NCBI GenBank assembly: GCA_029972135.1
Contig: CP124755.1
Span: forward strand, 2,598,501 to 2,662,500
Length of the DNA stretch: 64,000 nucleotides
Direction of reading: 5' to 3'
Origin: Candidatus Thiocaldithrix dubininis
Lineage (GTDB): Bacteria > Pseudomonadota > Gammaproteobacteria > Thiotrichales > Thiotrichaceae
The translations under genes were made by a program, and so were the position numbers. The first letter of the stretch is position 1. The number at the start of each line of letters is the position of its first letter. This document shows, piece by piece, positions 17,133 to 25,883 of this stretch. The notes beneath the pieces are model-generated. The model saw only the letters and a list, made by a program, of their open reading frames with translations, ran no database searches and was not told where the DNA came from.

Positions 17133-17789
17133 TTAACTCAGTTGTAGAATAGACCATCGGCGCTTAATGGCGACTTGCTGTAACTTATTATCTGGATTAA
17201 CAGCAACAGGATGATCGACCATTTCCAATAAAGGCAAGTCATTGTGCGAGTCACTATAAAAATAACTGCCGTTTAAAGACTCTTCTGGATGCTCATTTAG
17301 CCAAGCCTGTAAACGCTGAACTTTACCCTGTTGAAAACATGGTATGCCATCAATCTCAGTGGTGTAGCGCCCATTTACCACCTTAGGTTCAGTGGCTAAC
17401 AAATAAGGAATGCCAAAAGCTTTTGCAATGGGGCGAGTCACAAAACTATTCGTTGCAGTAATAATCATTAAAGTATGCCCGGCGGCTTGATGCTGTTTAA
17501 CTAAATTCAGCGCGTCATCAGTAAGCATAGGTTGAATAACCGTTTGCATAAAGACTTGATGTAAGGCTTGCAAAGCTTGCATGGAATGTTGGCTAAGCGG
17601 TGTAAAGGAAAAGGCTGAAAACTCCCGAATATCCAGCGTGCCTTGCTTATATTCTTCATAAAAACGTTTATTGGCGCTTTCATAAGCTTCCGCATCCACT
17701 AAACCTTGCTTTACTAGGAATTGCCCCCATTCATAATCACTATCGCCCCTAAGTAGGGTATTGTCCAAGTCAAATAAAGCTAGGGTCAT
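17133..17789 (-). CDS. HAD-family hydrolase, phosphoserine phosphatase-like (subfamily IB)
   Basis: The 218-residue cytoplasmic protein has the three HAD motifs: the nucleophile motif ALFDLDNTLL (D7 nucleophile, D9 acid/base), motif II IITATNSF, and motif III SDSHNDLPLL for Mg binding. A helical cap with EYKQGTLDIREF lies between motifs I and II. This is the IB-type SerB/CicA-like group often annotated HAD-IB hydrolase; its substrate cannot be read from sequence. The ATG at 17789 is preferred over an upstream TTG because family members begin a few residues before the nucleophile strand. It is divergent from rppH. Confidence 0.88.
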   Translation of the reverse strand: MTLALFDLDNTLLRGDSDYEWGQFLVKQGLVDAEAYESANKRFYEEYKQGTLDIREFSAFSFTPLSQHSMQALQALHQVFMQTVIQPMLTDDALNLVKQHQAAGHTLMIITATNSFVTRPIAKAFGIPYLLATEPKVVNGRYTTEIDGIPCFQQGKVQRLQAWLNEHPEESLNGSYFYSDSHNDLPLLEMVDHPVAVNPDNKLQQVAIKRRWSILQLS

Positions 17790-17909
17790 AGCTAAAACAT
17801 CCGTAATTAGAAAAATTTGCAAATTGTAGCGCCTTTCTAGCCCTATGAAATTGCTGATTACCCTTAGTTATGGAAAAATCAGGGTAAATTTAGTTTGGAG
17901 TGGTCAGTC

Positions 17910-18380
17910 GTGATTGATGATGAAGGATTTAGAGCCAATGTTGGCATAATCCTTTGCAATTGCGACGGTAAAGTGTTCTGGGGAAAGCGCTTTGGTCAGG
18001 AATCATGGCAATTTCCACAGGGCGGGATTGATCGGGGGGAAACACCTACCCAAGCCATGTTTCGGGAGTTGTATGAAGAGCTAGGCCTTTTTAAACATCA
18101 GGTTGAAATTGTCGGACAAACCCGAGGATGGTTACGGTATCGGATTCCTGAGGATATGATCCGCCGTCGTGCAAAGCCATTATGCATTGGTCAAAAGCAA
18201 AGATGGTTCTTGCTACGTTTATTGTGTGAAGACGATGGTTTAAATTTATTGGCAACCGAAAAGCCGGAATTTGATCATTGGCAATGGGTCGATTATTGGA
18301 TACCACCGCGTCAGGTTGTATTTTTTAAGCGCCGCGTTTATCGTCGAGCATTAAATGAACTTGCACCGTTACTTAACTAA
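17910..18380 (+). CDS. rppH: RNA pyrophosphohydrolase
   Basis: This 156-residue Nudix enzyme removes pyrophosphate from 5'-triphosphorylated mRNAs and so triggers RNase E decay. The Nudix box spans GGIDRGETP to RELYEELGL, and family-specific segments include [24 protein letters not shown] and the ending [14 protein letters not shown]. The GTG at 17910 is chosen because the protein then starts (M)[11 protein letters not shown], like E. coli RppH, and a ggag motif sits 9 nt upstream. The frame's TTG 15 nt earlier overlaps that ribosome binding site. Confidence 0.95.
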   Translation: MIDDEGFRANVGIILCNCDGKVFWGKRFGQESWQFPQGGIDRGETPTQAMFRELYEELGLFKHQVEIVGQTRGWLRYRIPEDMIRRRAKPLCIGQKQRWFLLRLLCEDDGLNLLATEKPEFDHWQWVDYWIPPRQVVFFKRRVYRRALNELAPLLN

Positions 18381-18388
18381 ACAAGGCT

Positions 18389-18414
18389 AAGGGCGGCTTC
18401 ACTAAACCGCCCTT
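18389..18414. terminator. Hairpin between convergent rppH and hemJ
   Basis: An 8-bp perfect stem (aagggcgg with ccgccctt) and 10-nt loop lie between the two convergent stop codons. The flanking T-tracts are weak, so it is a candidate bidirectional terminator only. Confidence 0.5.
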
Positions 18415-18422
18415 GCATTCTA

Positions 18423-18842
18423 CTAAAACGGTTTTACGACAGCCAATATGACAATAATAATGAGTAAGACACTGGGTACTTCATTAAACCCTCGATACCA
18501 TTTGTGGCTGCGTGTATTAGCGTCTGCCCGAAACGTTAACATGAGTTTATAACAATAATAATGGTAAGCTGCTAAACCAAAGACTAATAGTAATTTGGCA
18601 TGAAACCAACCTGCTTTAAATAACGCGGTATTCATGATTAACATCGTAATACCAAATAATGCAGTTAATACCGCACCAATCGTCATCATGACATAGAGCC
18701 GCCGCTCCATGACTTTAAACAAATCCCAGCTCGGTTTATTTTCTGGCATCGCATGATAGACATAGAGACGGGGTAGATAAAACAAACCCGCAAACCACGT
18801 TACCATAAAAATAATATGCAGCGCTTTAATCCAAAAATACAT
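18423..18842 (-). CDS. hemJ: Protoporphyrinogen IX oxidase HemJ
   Basis: The 139-residue integral membrane protein matches the HemJ/UPF0093 family. It opens YFWIKALHIIFMVTWFAGLFYLPRL, has four predicted transmembrane helices, a central WFHAKLLLVF helix with a conserved His and Lys, and an RGFNEVPSVLLI segment before the last helix. HemJ oxidises protoporphyrinogen IX to protoporphyrin IX, the penultimate step of haem synthesis in many proteobacteria that lack HemG or HemY. It lies 4 nt downstream of the TlpA-like thioredoxin gene and is probably co-transcribed with it. Confidence 0.93.
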   Translation of the reverse strand: MYFWIKALHIIFMVTWFAGLFYLPRLYVYHAMPENKPSWDLFKVMERRLYVMMTIGAVLTALFGITMLIMNTALFKAGWFHAKLLLVFGLAAYHYYCYKLMLTFRADANTRSHKWYRGFNEVPSVLLIIIVILAVVKPF

Positions 18843-18846
18843 AACG

Positions 18847-19350
18847 TTAACCCTTCACTAATGTCTGTAGCTTTTGCTCTAACTCACCCGGTTGCCATTC
18901 ACCCATTTTTTGGGTCACGATTTTGCCATTCGCATCCACTAAAAAAGAAGTCGGTGTAACGCGTACATTAAATTGCTGCGCCAATGCGCCTGATTGATCA
19001 TAGCCCACTATATAATTCATGCCTTTAGCTTGCTGCATGGCTTGAACTTCATCTAGTTTGTCATAAGACATGGCAACACTCACAATTTCAAATCCTTGGG
19101 ATTTGAATGTTTGTTGCACAGCAATCAAATGAGGAATTTCTTTAACACAACCCGGACAAGTAGTTGACCAGAACTCTAATAGGTAAGGTTTACCCTGCAA
19201 ACTATCTAAATCTAAAGTAGCGCCATCACTCTTAGTCAGCGTTAAGCCCGCAGGAATTTTATTACCATCTTTTAAACCAAAGGTAACGACCAATACGATA
19301 GCCGCAACAACAATTGCCAGAATAGCCAAGCTCTTAATATCTAGTTTCAT
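18847..19350 (-). CDS. Membrane-anchored TlpA/ResA-like thioredoxin
   Basis: The 167-residue protein has an N-terminal membrane anchor (residues 6-25) and a periplasmic thioredoxin fold with the redox motif C65-P-G-C68 (WSTTCPGC) and a later cis-Pro in VRVTPTSFLVD. TlpA/ResA-type proteins reduce disulfides in the periplasm, for example during cytochrome c maturation. Neighbouring hemJ gives a mild haem-related context. The ATG at 19350 is preferred because it directly precedes the anchor; a TTG 42 nt upstream is also in frame. No strong ribosome binding site is seen. Substrates are unknown. Confidence 0.85.
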   Translation of the reverse strand: MKLDIKSLAILAIVVAAIVLVVTFGLKDGNKIPAGLTLTKSDGATLDLDSLQGKPYLLEFWSTTCPGCVKEIPHLIAVQQTFKSQGFEIVSVAMSYDKLDEVQAMQQAKGMNYIVGYDQSGALAQQFNVRVTPTSFLVDANGKIVTQKMGEWQPGELEQKLQTLVKG

Positions 19351-19383
19351 AGGTTTAAGGTTGTGAATGCTTAAAGAATGGGT

Positions 19384-19389
19384 ATTATA
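19384..19389 (-). promoter_or_regulatory. Perfect -10 hexamer upstream of the TlpA-like gene
   Basis: The minus strand reads TATAAT at 19389-19384, about 34 nt before the chosen start codon. No good -35 lies 16-18 bp upstream, so the promoter call is provisional. Confidence 0.4.
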
Positions 19390-19425
19390 CAATGATTTTA
19401 ATGTCCAATCGTGAAAAGGGTTATT

Positions 19426-20460
19426 GTGAAAAAGATAGGCATCGTGGGCGCAACGGGTTATACCGGAGTCGAACTGTTACGTTTATTAGCCAATCATCCA
19501 GAAGTCGACATACGCTATGTAACGTCTCGTGAACACGCAGGTTCACGCGTGGATGCTATGTTTCCTAACCTACGCGGTTATATTGACTTACAATTTTCTG
19601 TACCTTCAACTGAAGAACTCAGCGATTGCGATTTAGTCTTTTTTGCTACTCCCAATGGCGTTGCCATGAAAACTGCGCCGGATTTATTAGCCGCAGGTGT
19701 TAAAGTCATCGACTTAGCGGCTGATTTTCGCATTAAAAATATTGCTACTTGGGAAAAATGGTATGGCATGCAACACGCCTGCCCCGATTGGGTAGCAAAA
19801 GCAGTGTACGGCTTACCTGAGCTGTATCGGGAGCAAGTCAAGCAAGCACAATTAGTCGCTAATCCGGGTTGTTATCCCACCGCTGTTACCTTGGGTTTAT
19901 TGCCCTTAGTCGAAAATAAACTGATAGATTTAGAGAATATTATTGCTGATACCAAATCCGGGGCAAGTGGAGCTGGGCGTAAAGCGGAAGTACATACATT
20001 ATTATGTGAGGCAGGCGATAATTTTAAGGCTTACGCTGTAGCAGGGCATCGGCATTTACCAGAAATTGCGCAAACCTTATCAAACATTGGCGGCTTATCA
20101 ATAAATCCTACCTTTGTTCCCCATTTATTACCTATGATTCGCGGGATACACGCTACACTTTATAGTAATTTGACAGTTGAACCCGGTGATTTACAGGGAA
20201 TTTACGAACAGCGGTTTAGCAAGGAAGCTTTCGTAGATGTATTGCCCGCTGGTTCACACCCCGAAACTCGCTCTGTGCGCGGGGCTAACTTCTGTCGAAT
20301 TGCCATCCATCGCCCCGGGAATGGCAAGCGTGTCGTTGTCTTATCCGTCATAGATAATTTAGTGAAAGGTGCAGCCGGTCAAGCCATTCAAAATATGAAC
20401 TTGATGTTAGGTTTACCTGAAGCAATGGCATTACAACAACATCCCGGTCTCTTACCTTAA
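19426..20460 (+). CDS. argC: N-acetyl-gamma-glutamyl-phosphate reductase
   Basis: This 344-residue enzyme performs the NADPH-dependent reduction of N-acetylglutamyl phosphate in arginine synthesis. The N-terminal dinucleotide fold [17 protein letters not shown] is followed by the catalytic Cys149 in NPGCYPTAV, the [10 protein letters not shown] segment, a GHRHLPEI motif with the active-site His, and the late [11 protein letters not shown] helix. The GTG at 19426 is favoured because an aaggg motif precedes it by 6 nt and the protein then begins at the usual site; a second GTG 15 nt upstream is possible. The bactofilin pair follows on the same strand after 21 nt. Confidence 0.96.
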   Translation: MKKIGIVGATGYTGVELLRLLANHPEVDIRYVTSREHAGSRVDAMFPNLRGYIDLQFSVPSTEELSDCDLVFFATPNGVAMKTAPDLLAAGVKVIDLAADFRIKNIATWEKWYGMQHACPDWVAKAVYGLPELYREQVKQAQLVANPGCYPTAVTLGLLPLVENKLIDLENIIADTKSGASGAGRKAEVHTLLCEAGDNFKAYAVAGHRHLPEIAQTLSNIGGLSINPTFVPHLLPMIRGIHATLYSNLTVEPGDLQGIYEQRFSKEAFVDVLPAGSHPETRSVRGANFCRIAIHRPGNGKRVVVLSVIDNLVKGAAGQAIQNMNLMLGLPEAMALQQHPGLLP

Positions 20461-20481
20461 AATGGATAGACCCCAGTTGGC

Positions 20482-21303
20482 ATGAGCCTAGAATATAGAT
20501 TCGAGAACCGTAGCACGGTACAAGTAAGACCTTCCCAGCCTGAAAAACGCAATCCCTGTTGGTATGTAGTTATTGCGTTGGGTTTAGTTCTCTTCGGTTT
20601 AGTCGGCTGGATGTTTTTTAGTGGGTATTTCACTCCTATGGACTCCACCGGCGCTCATGCCCTTACCTTACGCGGTAAAATGAATGAGCAAACCCGTTTA
20701 ATTAAGCAACAAACCGAACAATTGCAAAGCCTTGAAGATCAATTAGCCGCCACCAAACGGGATAAACAAGTCCAAGAAGTGGCAAATCATGAACTTAATA
20801 AGAAATTAGCCCTAGCCGAAAGCAATTTAGCCGCAGAACGGGAAAAGTTGGTATTATACGAAGGCATTTTATCACCAGAAGGCTTAGAACCCGGTTTACA
20901 TATTCAACATTTTGCCTTAAAACCACGCTTAGTTGATGATAATGGGCAAAAAGTCGCAGCTAATACACGTTATCATTATCACGTAGTGTTGGCTAATATT
21001 CGAGCGGGAGAGGCAAGCGTTGGCGGTACTTATACCATTACCTTAACGGGCAAACGTAACGGTGAGACGGCAAACCTAACACAAAAGGATATAACGCCGA
21101 ATGGTACTGAACCCAATGCGCAATTTATGGTAAAACACTATCAGAGTTTGGAAGGTAATTTACTTATACCTAAGGATTTTATTCCCCAATCTGTTAAATT
21201 AACGGTAACCCCCGATGGTGGAGAAACGCCAGATCGTTTAACCCAACATTATAATTGGGATACCTTAACTAACCCTGTTAACGATTCCAATGCATCCAAA
21301 TAA
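20482..21303 (+). CDS. DUF6776-like membrane coiled-coil protein next to bactofilin
   Basis: The 273-residue protein has a basic cytoplasmic N-terminus (to about residue 26) and one transmembrane helix (WYVVIALGLVLFGLVGWMFF). A coiled coil of about 70 residues follows (RGKMNEQTRLIKQQTEQLQ to LAAEREKLVLYEGIL), then a beta-rich C-terminal domain starting at GLEPGLHIQHFALKPR. This is the architecture of the DUF6776 family, which I recall being encoded immediately upstream of bactofilin genes in gammaproteobacteria. The 15-nt gap to the bactofilin gene supports a functional pair, perhaps a membrane-linked partner. The family name is from memory and should be checked. Confidence 0.75.
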   Translation: MSLEYRFENRSTVQVRPSQPEKRNPCWYVVIALGLVLFGLVGWMFFSGYFTPMDSTGAHALTLRGKMNEQTRLIKQQTEQLQSLEDQLAATKRDKQVQEVANHELNKKLALAESNLAAEREKLVLYEGILSPEGLEPGLHIQHFALKPRLVDDNGQKVAANTRYHYHVVLANIRAGEASVGGTYTITLTGKRNGETANLTQKDITPNGTEPNAQFMVKHYQSLEGNLLIPKDFIPQSVKLTVTPDGGETPDRLTQHYNWDTLTNPVNDSNASK

Positions 21304-21318
21304 CGAGGAGTAAATAAT

Positions 21319-21801
21319 ATGTTCGGAAAATCTGCCAAAGGCAGCGCCCCAGTAGGTATTTCCCCATCAGTGCCCGTGTCTGCCCCTGTTCAGCAAAACG
21401 ATCAAAAAATCCGTAGCGCACGGGTTGATACACTGATTGGTAAAGGCACTACTATTGACGGTAACTTACGCTTTTCTGGCGGCTTACATATTGAAGGCGT
21501 CGTTAAAGGTAATTTAGCTGCGGATGGCGATGATGCAACTTTGATTTTAAGCGAACACGGGCACATTCAAGGGGAGGTTCGCGTCCCTAGTATGGTGCTA
21601 AATGGTATGATCGAAGGCGATGTTTATGCGGTAGGCAAGGTTGAATTATTTGAAAAAGCCCGCATTGCAGGTGATGTTTATTACAACTTATTAGAGATGG
21701 CGGTCGGTGCAGAAGTGAACGGTAAATTGGTGCGCCAAAAACCCACGCCTGCGCCTGTGAATACCTTACCCCCTGCACTCAGCAGTCCTGAAGCAGAATA
21801 A
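21319..21801 (+). CDS. Bactofilin (polymer-forming cytoskeletal protein)
   Basis: The 160-residue protein has a central right-handed beta-helix typical of bactofilins, marked by regularly spaced hydrophobic strands: TLIGKGTTIDGNLRFSGGLHI, EGVVKGNL, HGHIQGEVRV, NGMIEGDVYAVGKV and KARIAGDVYYN. Flexible Pro/Ser/Ala-rich termini flank it. Bactofilins polymerise without nucleotides into membrane-associated filaments that organise cell wall growth or polar structures. A gaggag-like site precedes the ATG. It follows its probable membrane partner by 15 nt. Confidence 0.93.
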   Translation: MFGKSAKGSAPVGISPSVPVSAPVQQNDQKIRSARVDTLIGKGTTIDGNLRFSGGLHIEGVVKGNLAADGDDATLILSEHGHIQGEVRVPSMVLNGMIEGDVYAVGKVELFEKARIAGDVYYNLLEMAVGAEVNGKLVRQKPTPAPVNTLPPALSSPEAE

Positions 21802-21866
21802 GGATTCTCGCACTCGTTTAAATAGGATGCTAAGTTAGCTGCATCTAGTCGTTTTGTAGGAGAGTA

Positions 21867-22220
21867 ATGATGACGGTCGAAACCGTAAGCCCTTCCCCTT
21901 TAATTTTTACGCAAGCTGCGGCAGCGAAAGTAAAATCCTTGATTGCTGAAGAAGGCAATGATGCGCTGAAATTACGCGTATTCGTGCAAGGTGGCGGTTG
22001 CTCTGGCTTCCAATATGGCTTCACCTTTGACGAACAAATAAATGATGACGACACGGCTGTGGAAACAGACGGTGTTAAATTATTAATTGACCCGATGAGC
22101 TTTCAATACATGGTCGGTGCAGAAATCGACTACACCGAAGGCTTAGAAGGTGCTCAATTTGTAATCCGTAACCCAAATGCCACTACTACTTGTGGCTGTG
22201 GCTCATCGTTTAGCCCATAA
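21867..22220 (+). CDS. erpA: Iron-sulfur cluster insertion protein ErpA
   Basis: This 117-residue A-type carrier has the three cluster-binding cysteines C45 ([11 protein letters not shown]), C109 and C111 (TTCGCGSSF). The [10 protein letters not shown] segment and the [12 protein letters not shown] loop are typical of ErpA, which delivers Fe-S clusters to targets such as the isoprenoid enzyme IspG. Two adjacent ATG codons follow an aggag site at 21858-21862; either may be used. It is downstream of the bactofilin gene on the same strand, with a strong terminator behind it. Confidence 0.94.
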   Translation: MMTVETVSPSPLIFTQAAAAKVKSLIAEEGNDALKLRVFVQGGGCSGFQYGFTFDEQINDDDTAVETDGVKLLIDPMSFQYMVGAEIDYTEGLEGAQFVIRNPNATTTCGCGSSFSP

Positions 22221-22241
22221 TCACAGTTGCATACTTGCCTT

Positions 22242-22268
22242 AAAAAGGTCGCTTAACGCGACCTTTTT
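22242..22268. terminator. Bidirectional terminator between erpA and ppc
   Basis: A perfect 11-bp stem (aaaaaggtcgc with gcgaccttttt) with a 5-nt loop has T5 on both strands. It lies between the convergent erpA and ppc genes. Confidence 0.9.
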
Positions 22269-22281
22269 AGTTTAACTCACC

Positions 22282-25110
22282 TTAACCCGTATTACGCATA
22301 CCCGCCGCAATAGCATTAATGGTACGTAACATACTCGGCAACCACGGTGATTCCACCGTTTCATGCGTTTGTGCATAATCACGATGCCGCTTAATCAAGG
22401 TAATTTGAATATGATTTAGCGGATCTAAATACGGTTCACGACGTTGCAAAGAATATTGCAATAACGGGGTTTCCTGCATGAGTCGCTCGATACACGCAAC
22501 CTTTAGTACTTCCTGTACTGTCAATTCATATTCTTGGCGAATGGTTTGATAAATCGCTTGCGCCCGAGTTTGATCGCTGGCTAATTGTGCATATTCTTGC
22601 GCCGTATCCATTTGCGCTTTATACAATGCCATTTGCACATTACTTAAGAGCGCCCGAAATGCAGGCCAATCGCTATACATACGCTCTAAAATAGCGCCAT
22701 TATCCGGATGAGATTGTCTAAACGCATTTAAGGCTGTGCCAATTCCATACCAAGCAGGCAAGGTATGCCGCGATTGCGCCCACCCAAAGACCCAAGGAAT
22801 CGCCCGAATTGAGCTTTTATCGCGGACCGTTTTCTTCCGATGCGACGGGCGCGACCCAATATTTAATAATGCAATTTCCTGTACAGGCGTGGCTTCATAG
22901 AAATAATCCATAAAACCGGGAGTGCGATCCGTTAATTCACGATAAGCCTGCTCGCCACTTGCCGCAATGGCTTGCATGGCTTGGTGAAAAGCGTTATCAG
23001 TTTGTGGGCTTTTACGTAATAAGCCTAAGCTAGCTTTTAATAAGCCGGTTGTCCCCACGCCTAATTCATAGGCAGCGGTTTCCACATTGGAATATTTAGC
23101 GGCTAATACTTCGCCTTGCTCGGTAAATTTAATTTGCCCCTGCACCGTATCATGCGGCTGTGCCAAAATCGCTTCGTGAGTTGGACCACCCCCACGTCCG
23201 ACTGTACCACCCCGACCGTGGAATAAACGACAGGTTACGCCGTATTTATCGGTTAAGTTCGTCACTTCTAACTGGGCATTATATAAATTCCAGTTAGAAG
23301 CCAAGATTCCACCATCTTTAGCCGAGTCCGAGTAACCCAACATCACTTCTTGCAAATTACCGGACGCTTGTAGCAATAAACGGTAGGTATCATTTTCCAA
23401 TAAGCTAGTTAAAACCGAGGTTATGTGTTTTAAATCTTCAATGGTTTCAAATAAAGGCGAAACTTGAATATGGCAATACAATTCACGATTTGCGTCATAA
23501 CCGACTAAACCCGCCAACCGCGCTAATAACATTACTTCCATCACATGGCTGGCGTGATGCGTCATGGAAATTACATACGTACCGAAAATGCCTGTACCCG
23601 CTTCAATGCGCATTTCCACCATGCTATCGAAGACTTCAAGCGTTTCTGCGGCACGTTCACTCAGTTTCGGGCGTTGTGGCATGGGAATACGCGGTCGCAA
23701 CATCAGCTCAGCGAGTAACTCCATACGCTCGGCTTCCGATTTCTCCAGATAATCCAAGCACATACCATTTAATTGCAGGATTTCTGCTACGGTCTCGCTG
23801 TGAATCGTCGACTCTTGGCGAATATCCAATTTATATAAGCCAAAACCACAGGTTTCGACTAAGCGCTCCAAATCTTTTAATTCACGCCCAGCAATCACAC
23901 TGTCATTATGACTACGCAGTGATTCATTAATTAAATGCAACTCATGTAAGAATTCCGCTACATCCGTGTAAGCTAAAGCATGTAACGGGCTATTTTCCCG
24001 TTCTAAACGCGCTTCAACCGACTCCAGCGTTCGTTCTAGTTTAAAGCGCATAAAGCTTAATAAGCGCCGATACGGTTCTTGAGCGAAGGTTACCGTTTTG
24101 CCGCCAAACACAATTTCCCCTAAGCGCACATTTTCCTGTTCCAGATATGCCATTAACTCTGGCGCAGGCTGCACAAATTCCGTTGAATGCGATAAAACAG
24201 TGCGTAATTCGCCAACCCGCTTATGATATTCCTCTAAAGCTGCTTGCATTTGCATACGCACCGCTTTACGCGTTAAAGCCGGAGTAACAAACGGATTACC
24301 ATCGCGGTCACCGCCAATCCACGAACCAAAGCGCAAGAAACTAGGGATATGCACCGCATTTTGCCCATAAGCAATCCGTGCCGCCCGTTCGTAATAGCGA
24401 TAAACTAAAGGAATGGCTTCAAACAAGCTTTCCCGGAAATAATATAAACCGTAGCGAATTTCATCTTCTACTGTGGGCTTACGTGTACGAATTTCATTGG
24501 TACGCCATAATAATTGAATTTGCGATTTTAATTGGCGCAATAAGGCAGCGCGTTCATCTTCACCAATCGCAGGCGCATCCATTTGGTCAATTGCTAAGAA
24601 GATACGCCGCTGCAAATCCATCATGGTACGGCGACGTGCTTCTGTAGGATGTGCAGTAAATACCGGAATATAACGCATGCGATCAAATAAGAACTGCAAC
24701 TCCTGAGCAGCAATCCCCTGCTCCTTTAACTCTAACACCGTACTACGCGCAGAGCCCTTCCATAATTTGTGATCTGTGCTGCTTTGCACAATCCGGCGAC
24801 GTTCACGATGCTGAAAATCTTCTTCCACAATATTGTTAATAATGTAAAAAGTATTAAAAGCCCGAATTACCTTTTCTAATAGACGTACTTCTAACTGTGC
24901 AATAAACTCCATCAGCTCATTGCGCAAAGCAGGATCATCTTGGCGACGTAATTGAATGTAACCCTTACGTAACTTTTCGACGGCTCGATAAACTTCAGGA
25001 TCTTCTTGCTCCCGTAAGATTTCACCTAGCAATTCACCAAACTGGCGCACCTTTTCTTTCAACTTATCAACAGCAAATGGTTGCTCAACTTTTGCCTCAG
25101 GCACACTCAT
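22282..25110 (-). CDS. ppc: Phosphoenolpyruvate carboxylase
   Basis: The 942-residue enzyme carboxylates phosphoenolpyruvate to oxaloacetate, replenishing the TCA cycle and aiding carbon fixation. Signature segments are present: FTAHPTEARRRT with the catalytic His, GGDRDGNPFVT, the LGYSDSAKDGG motif with the catalytic Lys, and the Gly-rich FHGRGGTVGRGGGP loop, ending with the conserved MRNTG C-terminus. The ATG at 25110 is preferred over an ATG 27 nt upstream because an aagggag site precedes it by 8 nt. The gene is divergent from the phasin gene across a 263-bp regulatory gap. Confidence 0.97.
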   Translation of the reverse strand: MSVPEAKVEQPFAVDKLKEKVRQFGELLGEILREQEDPEVYRAVEKLRKGYIQLRRQDDPALRNELMEFIAQLEVRLLEKVIRAFNTFYIINNIVEEDFQHRERRRIVQSSTDHKLWKGSARSTVLELKEQGIAAQELQFLFDRMRYIPVFTAHPTEARRRTMMDLQRRIFLAIDQMDAPAIGEDERAALLRQLKSQIQLLWRTNEIRTRKPTVEDEIRYGLYYFRESLFEAIPLVYRYYERAARIAYGQNAVHIPSFLRFGSWIGGDRDGNPFVTPALTRKAVRMQMQAALEEYHKRVGELRTVLSHSTEFVQPAPELMAYLEQENVRLGEIVFGGKTVTFAQEPYRRLLSFMRFKLERTLESVEARLERENSPLHALAYTDVAEFLHELHLINESLRSHNDSVIAGRELKDLERLVETCGFGLYKLDIRQESTIHSETVAEILQLNGMCLDYLEKSEAERMELLAELMLRPRIPMPQRPKLSERAAETLEVFDSMVEMRIEAGTGIFGTYVISMTHHASHVMEVMLLARLAGLVGYDANRELYCHIQVSPLFETIEDLKHITSVLTSLLENDTYRLLLQASGNLQEVMLGYSDSAKDGGILASNWNLYNAQLEVTNLTDKYGVTCRLFHGRGGTVGRGGGPTHEAILAQPHDTVQGQIKFTEQGEVLAAKYSNVETAAYELGVGTTGLLKASLGLLRKSPQTDNAFHQAMQAIAASGEQAYRELTDRTPGFMDYFYEATPVQEIALLNIGSRPSHRKKTVRDKSSIRAIPWVFGWAQSRHTLPAWYGIGTALNAFRQSHPDNGAILERMYSDWPAFRALLSNVQMALYKAQMDTAQEYAQLASDQTRAQAIYQTIRQEYELTVQEVLKVACIERLMQETPLLQYSLQRREPYLDPLNHIQITLIKRHRDYAQTHETVESPWLPSMLRTINAIAAGMRNTG

Positions 25111-25262
25111 TGCGTTTGCTCCCTTACACCTAGTCACTCATGAATCATTAATTTAATATTAAGTCTAACTATATTACTGTTTTGATTATGCAAGCATTAT
25201 GCCTTTTGGTAGGCAAGCCTCAATTCCTATTGATTTTGATGCGTTATTAGCCTAAAAAATTA

Positions 25263-25275
25263 TGTGCAATGCACA
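25263..25275. promoter_or_regulatory. Palindrome upstream of the phasin promoter
   Basis: The sequence tgtgcaatgcaca is a perfect 6+1+6 palindrome 10 bp upstream of the -35 box. A further TTGTGC...GCACAA inverted pair (25310-25315 and 25336-25341) overlaps and follows the -10. TGC/GCA-rich operators are known for PHA regulators of the PhaR type, so these are candidate operators. Confidence 0.5.
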
Positions 25276-25284
25276 AAAAAATAG

Positions 25285-25313
25285 TTGACAGACATTATCT
25301 AAGCGGTTATTGT
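25285..25313 (+). promoter_or_regulatory. Sigma-70 promoter of the phasin gene
   Basis: A perfect TTGACA (25285-25290), a 17-bp spacer and TATTGT (25308-25313) precede the phasin ATG by about 60 nt. The -10 is embedded in a TGC-rich inverted repeat, which would let a repressor block it. Confidence 0.75.
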
Positions 25314-25373
25314 GCACTGCATCAAATGCTGCAAAGCACAAAATTAAGATTAACCGATTAGGAGTTGAACCCA

Positions 25374-25868
25374 ATGCAAAATGACATGATGAACATCGTA
25401 AAGCAATTCAGTGACAACGCTTTAGCTTCTGCTAAAAAATTAGGTGACCTGAATATGCGCACTTTTGAAACTTTAGCGACTAAACAAGCTGAGTTAGTAA
25501 AATCATGCGTTGAAATGGGTACTAAAAACGCTGAAGCGGCTTCTAAAGTTAAAGATATGGGCGAATTAAGCGCTCTTCAACAAGAAGTTACCCGCGCTTG
25601 TAGCGAAAAATGGATGTCTAACTTACGTGAAGCAACTGAATTGTTGACAAATGTGCGTGATGAGCTAACTTCTATCATGGAAGAAGCTGCAAAATACACA
25701 CAAGAAAACACTCAACAAGTCGTTGATGCAGGTAAAAAAGTAGCTTCTGAAACAATGGCTAAAACAACTGAAGCTGTTGAAAAAGCAGCCGCTGAAGTTG
25801 TTAGCATGACCAAAGAAGCCACTGATAAAGCGGTAGAAAATACCAAAAAAGCAGCTAACATTGCTTAA
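25374..25868 (+). CDS. Phasin family protein
   Basis: The 164-residue protein is almost wholly helical and Ala/Lys/Glu/Thr-rich. It has the phasin-like core MMNIVKQFSDNALASAKKLGDLNMRTFETLATKQAEL-type pattern near its start (positions about 6-42) and a heptad C-terminal region of AxKxxxE repeats (TTEAVEKAAAEVV, TKEATDKAVENTKKA). Phasins coat polyhydroxyalkanoate granules and control their size. The ATG at 25374 follows a taggag site by 9 nt; a TTG 9 nt upstream overlaps that site. It has a strong promoter and terminator of its own, fitting high expression of a granule protein. No PHA synthase gene is in the window. Confidence 0.85.
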   Translation: MQNDMMNIVKQFSDNALASAKKLGDLNMRTFETLATKQAELVKSCVEMGTKNAEAASKVKDMGELSALQQEVTRACSEKWMSNLREATELLTNVRDELTSIMEEAAKYTQENTQQVVDAGKKVASETMAKTTEAVEKAAAEVVSMTKEATDKAVENTKKAANIA

Positions 25869-25883
25869 TTAAAAGTTTATTGT

